A stretch of 64,000 nucleotides of DNA, taken from NCBI GenBank assembly GCA_015060865.1, contig SUXS01000006.1, positions 1-64,000 on the forward strand, given 5' to 3'. Below, in pieces: positions 62,273-64,000 of the stretch (position 1 is its first letter; every line of letters begins with the position of its first letter). This DNA is from Bacteroidales bacterium (GTDB taxonomy: Bacteria; Bacteroidota; Bacteroidia; Bacteroidales; Bacteroidaceae). Both the position numbers and the translations under genes were made by a program. The notes under the pieces were generated by a model that searched no databases, was not told where the DNA came from, and saw only the letters and a list, made by a program, of their open reading frames with translations.

Positions 62273-64000
62273 CTATCGGATAAACAGCAGTTCGCGGTAC
62301 TTGGGCAGTGGCCACAAACTGTCGTCGACTACCTCTTCCAAATCGTCGATGTAGGTGCGCAGCTCTTCGAGCTTGGGTGCTACAGTGTCGTGGTAGGCTA
62401 CGGCTTTCTCGTACTGGCCTTGGATGCGGTTGGCTACCTTGCGGCACTCAATCATCTCGGCCACGCCACTCTCTATCTGGTGTACGAGGCTGGCGATGCG
62501 GCGTATGAGGTTGATGTTAGAGGCCGACAGGGCTTCGCCTTCGGTACCGAGGATTTCTTTCATCTTATATACGTTGTCCACCAACTGACTTTGGTACTTG
62601 GTGGCTACGGGGATGATATGATTGAGGGCCATGTCGCCGAAGATGCGGGCCTCAATCTGTATCTTCTTTGTGTATATCTCCCACTTGATTTCGTTGCGGG
62701 CTTCCAGTTCGGCACGGGTCATGATGCTGAGACTTTCAAACATCTGCACGCTGGTGTCGCTAGCGTAGGCTTTGAAGATGTCGGGTGCTGAGGTCACGCA
62801 GTCGAGTCCGCGGCGGGCAGCCTCGGCTTTCCACTCCTCACTGTATCCGTTACCGTCGAAGCGGATGGGCTTGCAGTAGGTGATGAGCTTCTGTATCTCC
62901 TTGATGAGAGCCTCACGCTTGTCCATGCCGCAGGCGATGAGGGCATCTACATGCTGCTTGAACTCTACCAGCTGCTCGGCTACGGCACCGTTGAGGGCTA
63001 TCATGGCGCAGGCACAGTTGGCCTCGGATCCTACGGCGCGGAACTCGAAGCGGTTGCCGGTGAAGGCAAAGGGTGAGGTGCGGTTGCGGTCGGTGTTGTC
63101 GATGAGCAGCTCGGGTATCTGCGGCATCTCGAGGATACGTTTGCCCGTCTTGCCGGCTATCTTGAAGAGCTCCTCGCTGGATGAGTTTTCCAGTGCGTCG
63201 AACAGTTCGGTGAGCTGTTTGCCCAGGAAGGAGGAGATGATGGCTGGAGGTGCCTCGTGGCCGCCCAGGCGGTGGGTGTTGTTGGCACTCATGATGGAGG
63301 CCTTCAGTAGTCCGTTGTGGCGGTATACGGCTGCCAGTGTGTTCACCACGAAGGTGATGAACATGAGGTTGTCTTCGGTGGTCTTACCGGGCGACATCAG
63401 TCGGTGCCCACGGTCAGAGCCGAGGCTCCAGTTGTTGTGCTTGCCCGATCCGTTGATGCCGGCAAAGGGCTTCTCGTGGAGCAGGCAGCGGAAGCCGTGC
63501 TTGCGGGCTATCTTCTTCATCAGAATCATCACCAGCATGTTGTGGTCGCAGGCGATGTTGGTCTCCTCGTAGATGGGGGCCAGCTCAAACTGGTTGGGGG
63601 CAGCCTCGTTGTGGCGTGTCTTGGTGGGGATGCCGAGCTTCAATGCCTCTATCTCCAGCTCCTTCATGAAGGCGGCTACACGCTCGGGGATGGCACCGAA
63701 GTAGTGGTCCTCGAGCTGTTGGTCCTTGGCAGAGCCGTGCCCCATGAGTGTGCGACCGGACATCAGCAGGTCGGGGCGGGCGGCGTAGAGACCTTCGTCA
63801 ACGAGGAAGTACTCCTGTTCCCAGCCGAGGTATGAGGTCACGCGCTTCACCTCGGGGTCAAAGTAGTGGCACACCTCGGTGGCAGCCTTGTCTACGGCGT
63901 GCAGAGCCTTGAGCAGCGGAGCCTTGTAGTCGAGTGCTTCGCCCGTGTAGGAAAGGAATACGGTGGGTACGCACAGCGTGTCGTCCATCACGAAAGCCGG
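62273..64000 (-). CDS. glnN: Type III glutamine synthetase, 5'-truncated by window edge
   Basis: 576 codons are visible and the frame is still open at the window end (PAFVMDDTLCVPTVFLSYTG). Seen: INGSGKHNNWSLGSD, MSANNTHRLGGHEAPPAIIS, IDNTDRNRTSPFAFTGNRFEFRA, all part of the GSIII catalytic core. A C-terminal region with long helices follows (ESGVAEMIECRKVANRIQGQ). GSIII of Bacteroidales is about 730 residues, so about 150 residues are outside. It makes glutamine from glutamate and ammonia with ATP. Minus strand, single gene as far as can be seen. Confidence 0.96.
   Translation of the reverse strand, partial: PAFVMDDTLCVPTVFLSYTGEALDYKAPLLKALHAVDKAATEVCHYFDPEVKRVTSYLGWEQEYFLVDEGLYAARPDLLMSGRTLMGHGSAKDQQLEDHYFGAIPERVAAFMKELEIEALKLGIPTKTRHNEAAPNQFELAPIYEETNIACDHNMLVMILMKKIARKHGFRCLLHEKPFAGINGSGKHNNWSLGSDRGHRLMSPGKTTEDNLMFITFVVNTLAAVYRHNGLLKASIMSANNTHRLGGHEAPPAIISSFLGKQLTELFDALENSSSEELFKIAGKTGKRILEMPQIPELLIDNTDRNRTSPFAFTGNRFEFRAVGSEANCACAMIALNGAVAEQLVEFKQHVDALIACGMDKREALIKEIQKLITYCKPIRFDGNGYSEEWKAEAARRGLDCVTSAPDIFKAYASDTSVQMFESLSIMTRAELEARNEIKWEIYTKKIQIEARIFGDMALNHIIPVATKYQSQLVDNVYKMKEILGTEGEALSASNINLIRRIASLVHQIESGVAEMIECRKVANRIQGQYEKAVAYHDTVAPKLEELRTYIDDLEEVVDDSLWPLPKYRELLFIR

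Overview
The window looks like a chromosomal segment of a member of the Bacteroidales, probably near Prevotella or Bacteroides. Many genes sit behind TAnnTTTG promoters, some with a TTTG box 19-20 bases upstream. Shine-Dalgarno sites are mostly absent. The content is typical of the group: type III glutamine synthetase, a NigD-like lipoprotein, a succinate CoA-transferase, HU-like proteins, GH31 and GH51 glycosidases and a giant M60-type mucinase. I see no tRNA, rRNA or CRISPR array.

Bases 1-17,000 are an AT-rich defence island read almost wholly on the minus strand. It starts (right to left) with a tyrosine recombinase and a decayed XRE regulator. Next is a three-gene module: a DUF262-like protein, a DUF3696 AAA ATPase and an unknown protein. 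Then comes a long type I restriction operon: XRE regulator, NACHT-TOPRIM fusion, hsdR, hsdM, a YhcG-like nuclease, two unknown genes, an Abi_C protein and hsdS. The hsdS end is an invertible locus. The minus-strand hsdS is now only half length, a second hsdS runs toward it on the plus strand, and a 24-base inverted repeat shared in frame would rebuild a full-length gene on inversion.

Bases 17,450-26,220 are GC-rich core-like DNA. An AKR, an amidohydrolase and a zinc alcohol dehydrogenase match the three steps of the L-galactose to D-tagaturonate pathway described in Bacteroides vulgatus, and an unclassified secreted beta-propeller glycosidase follows them. A divergent GH31 enzyme carries FN3, F5/8C, dockerin and cohesin-like domains.

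Bases 26,300-32,850 are accessory again. They hold small unknown genes, one broken by a nonsense codon, a zinc-ribbon protein, an EVE-like protein, an HsdR-N-like nuclease, a DUF2442-HTH protein, an HU protein, a strong small-RNA candidate at 28,857-28,985 and several tandem or inverted repeats.

Bases 32,850-64,000 are mainly housekeeping: HAD phosphatase, pgi, gpsA, lysS, tdh, an acyltransferase, miaB, gltX, lipoate ligase, CoA transferase, GH51, lpxH, a DUF59 protein and glnN. Three things stand out among them. A 2,545-residue M60 mucinase is followed by an overlapping small gene whose product ends in RRGxWGNLW, and a second copy of this small gene follows a decayed secreted-protein remnant. 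A 63-bp inverted repeat flanks the lipoate ligase/CoA transferase block. A PARIS-like AAA plus DUF4435 pair lies downstream of lpxH.
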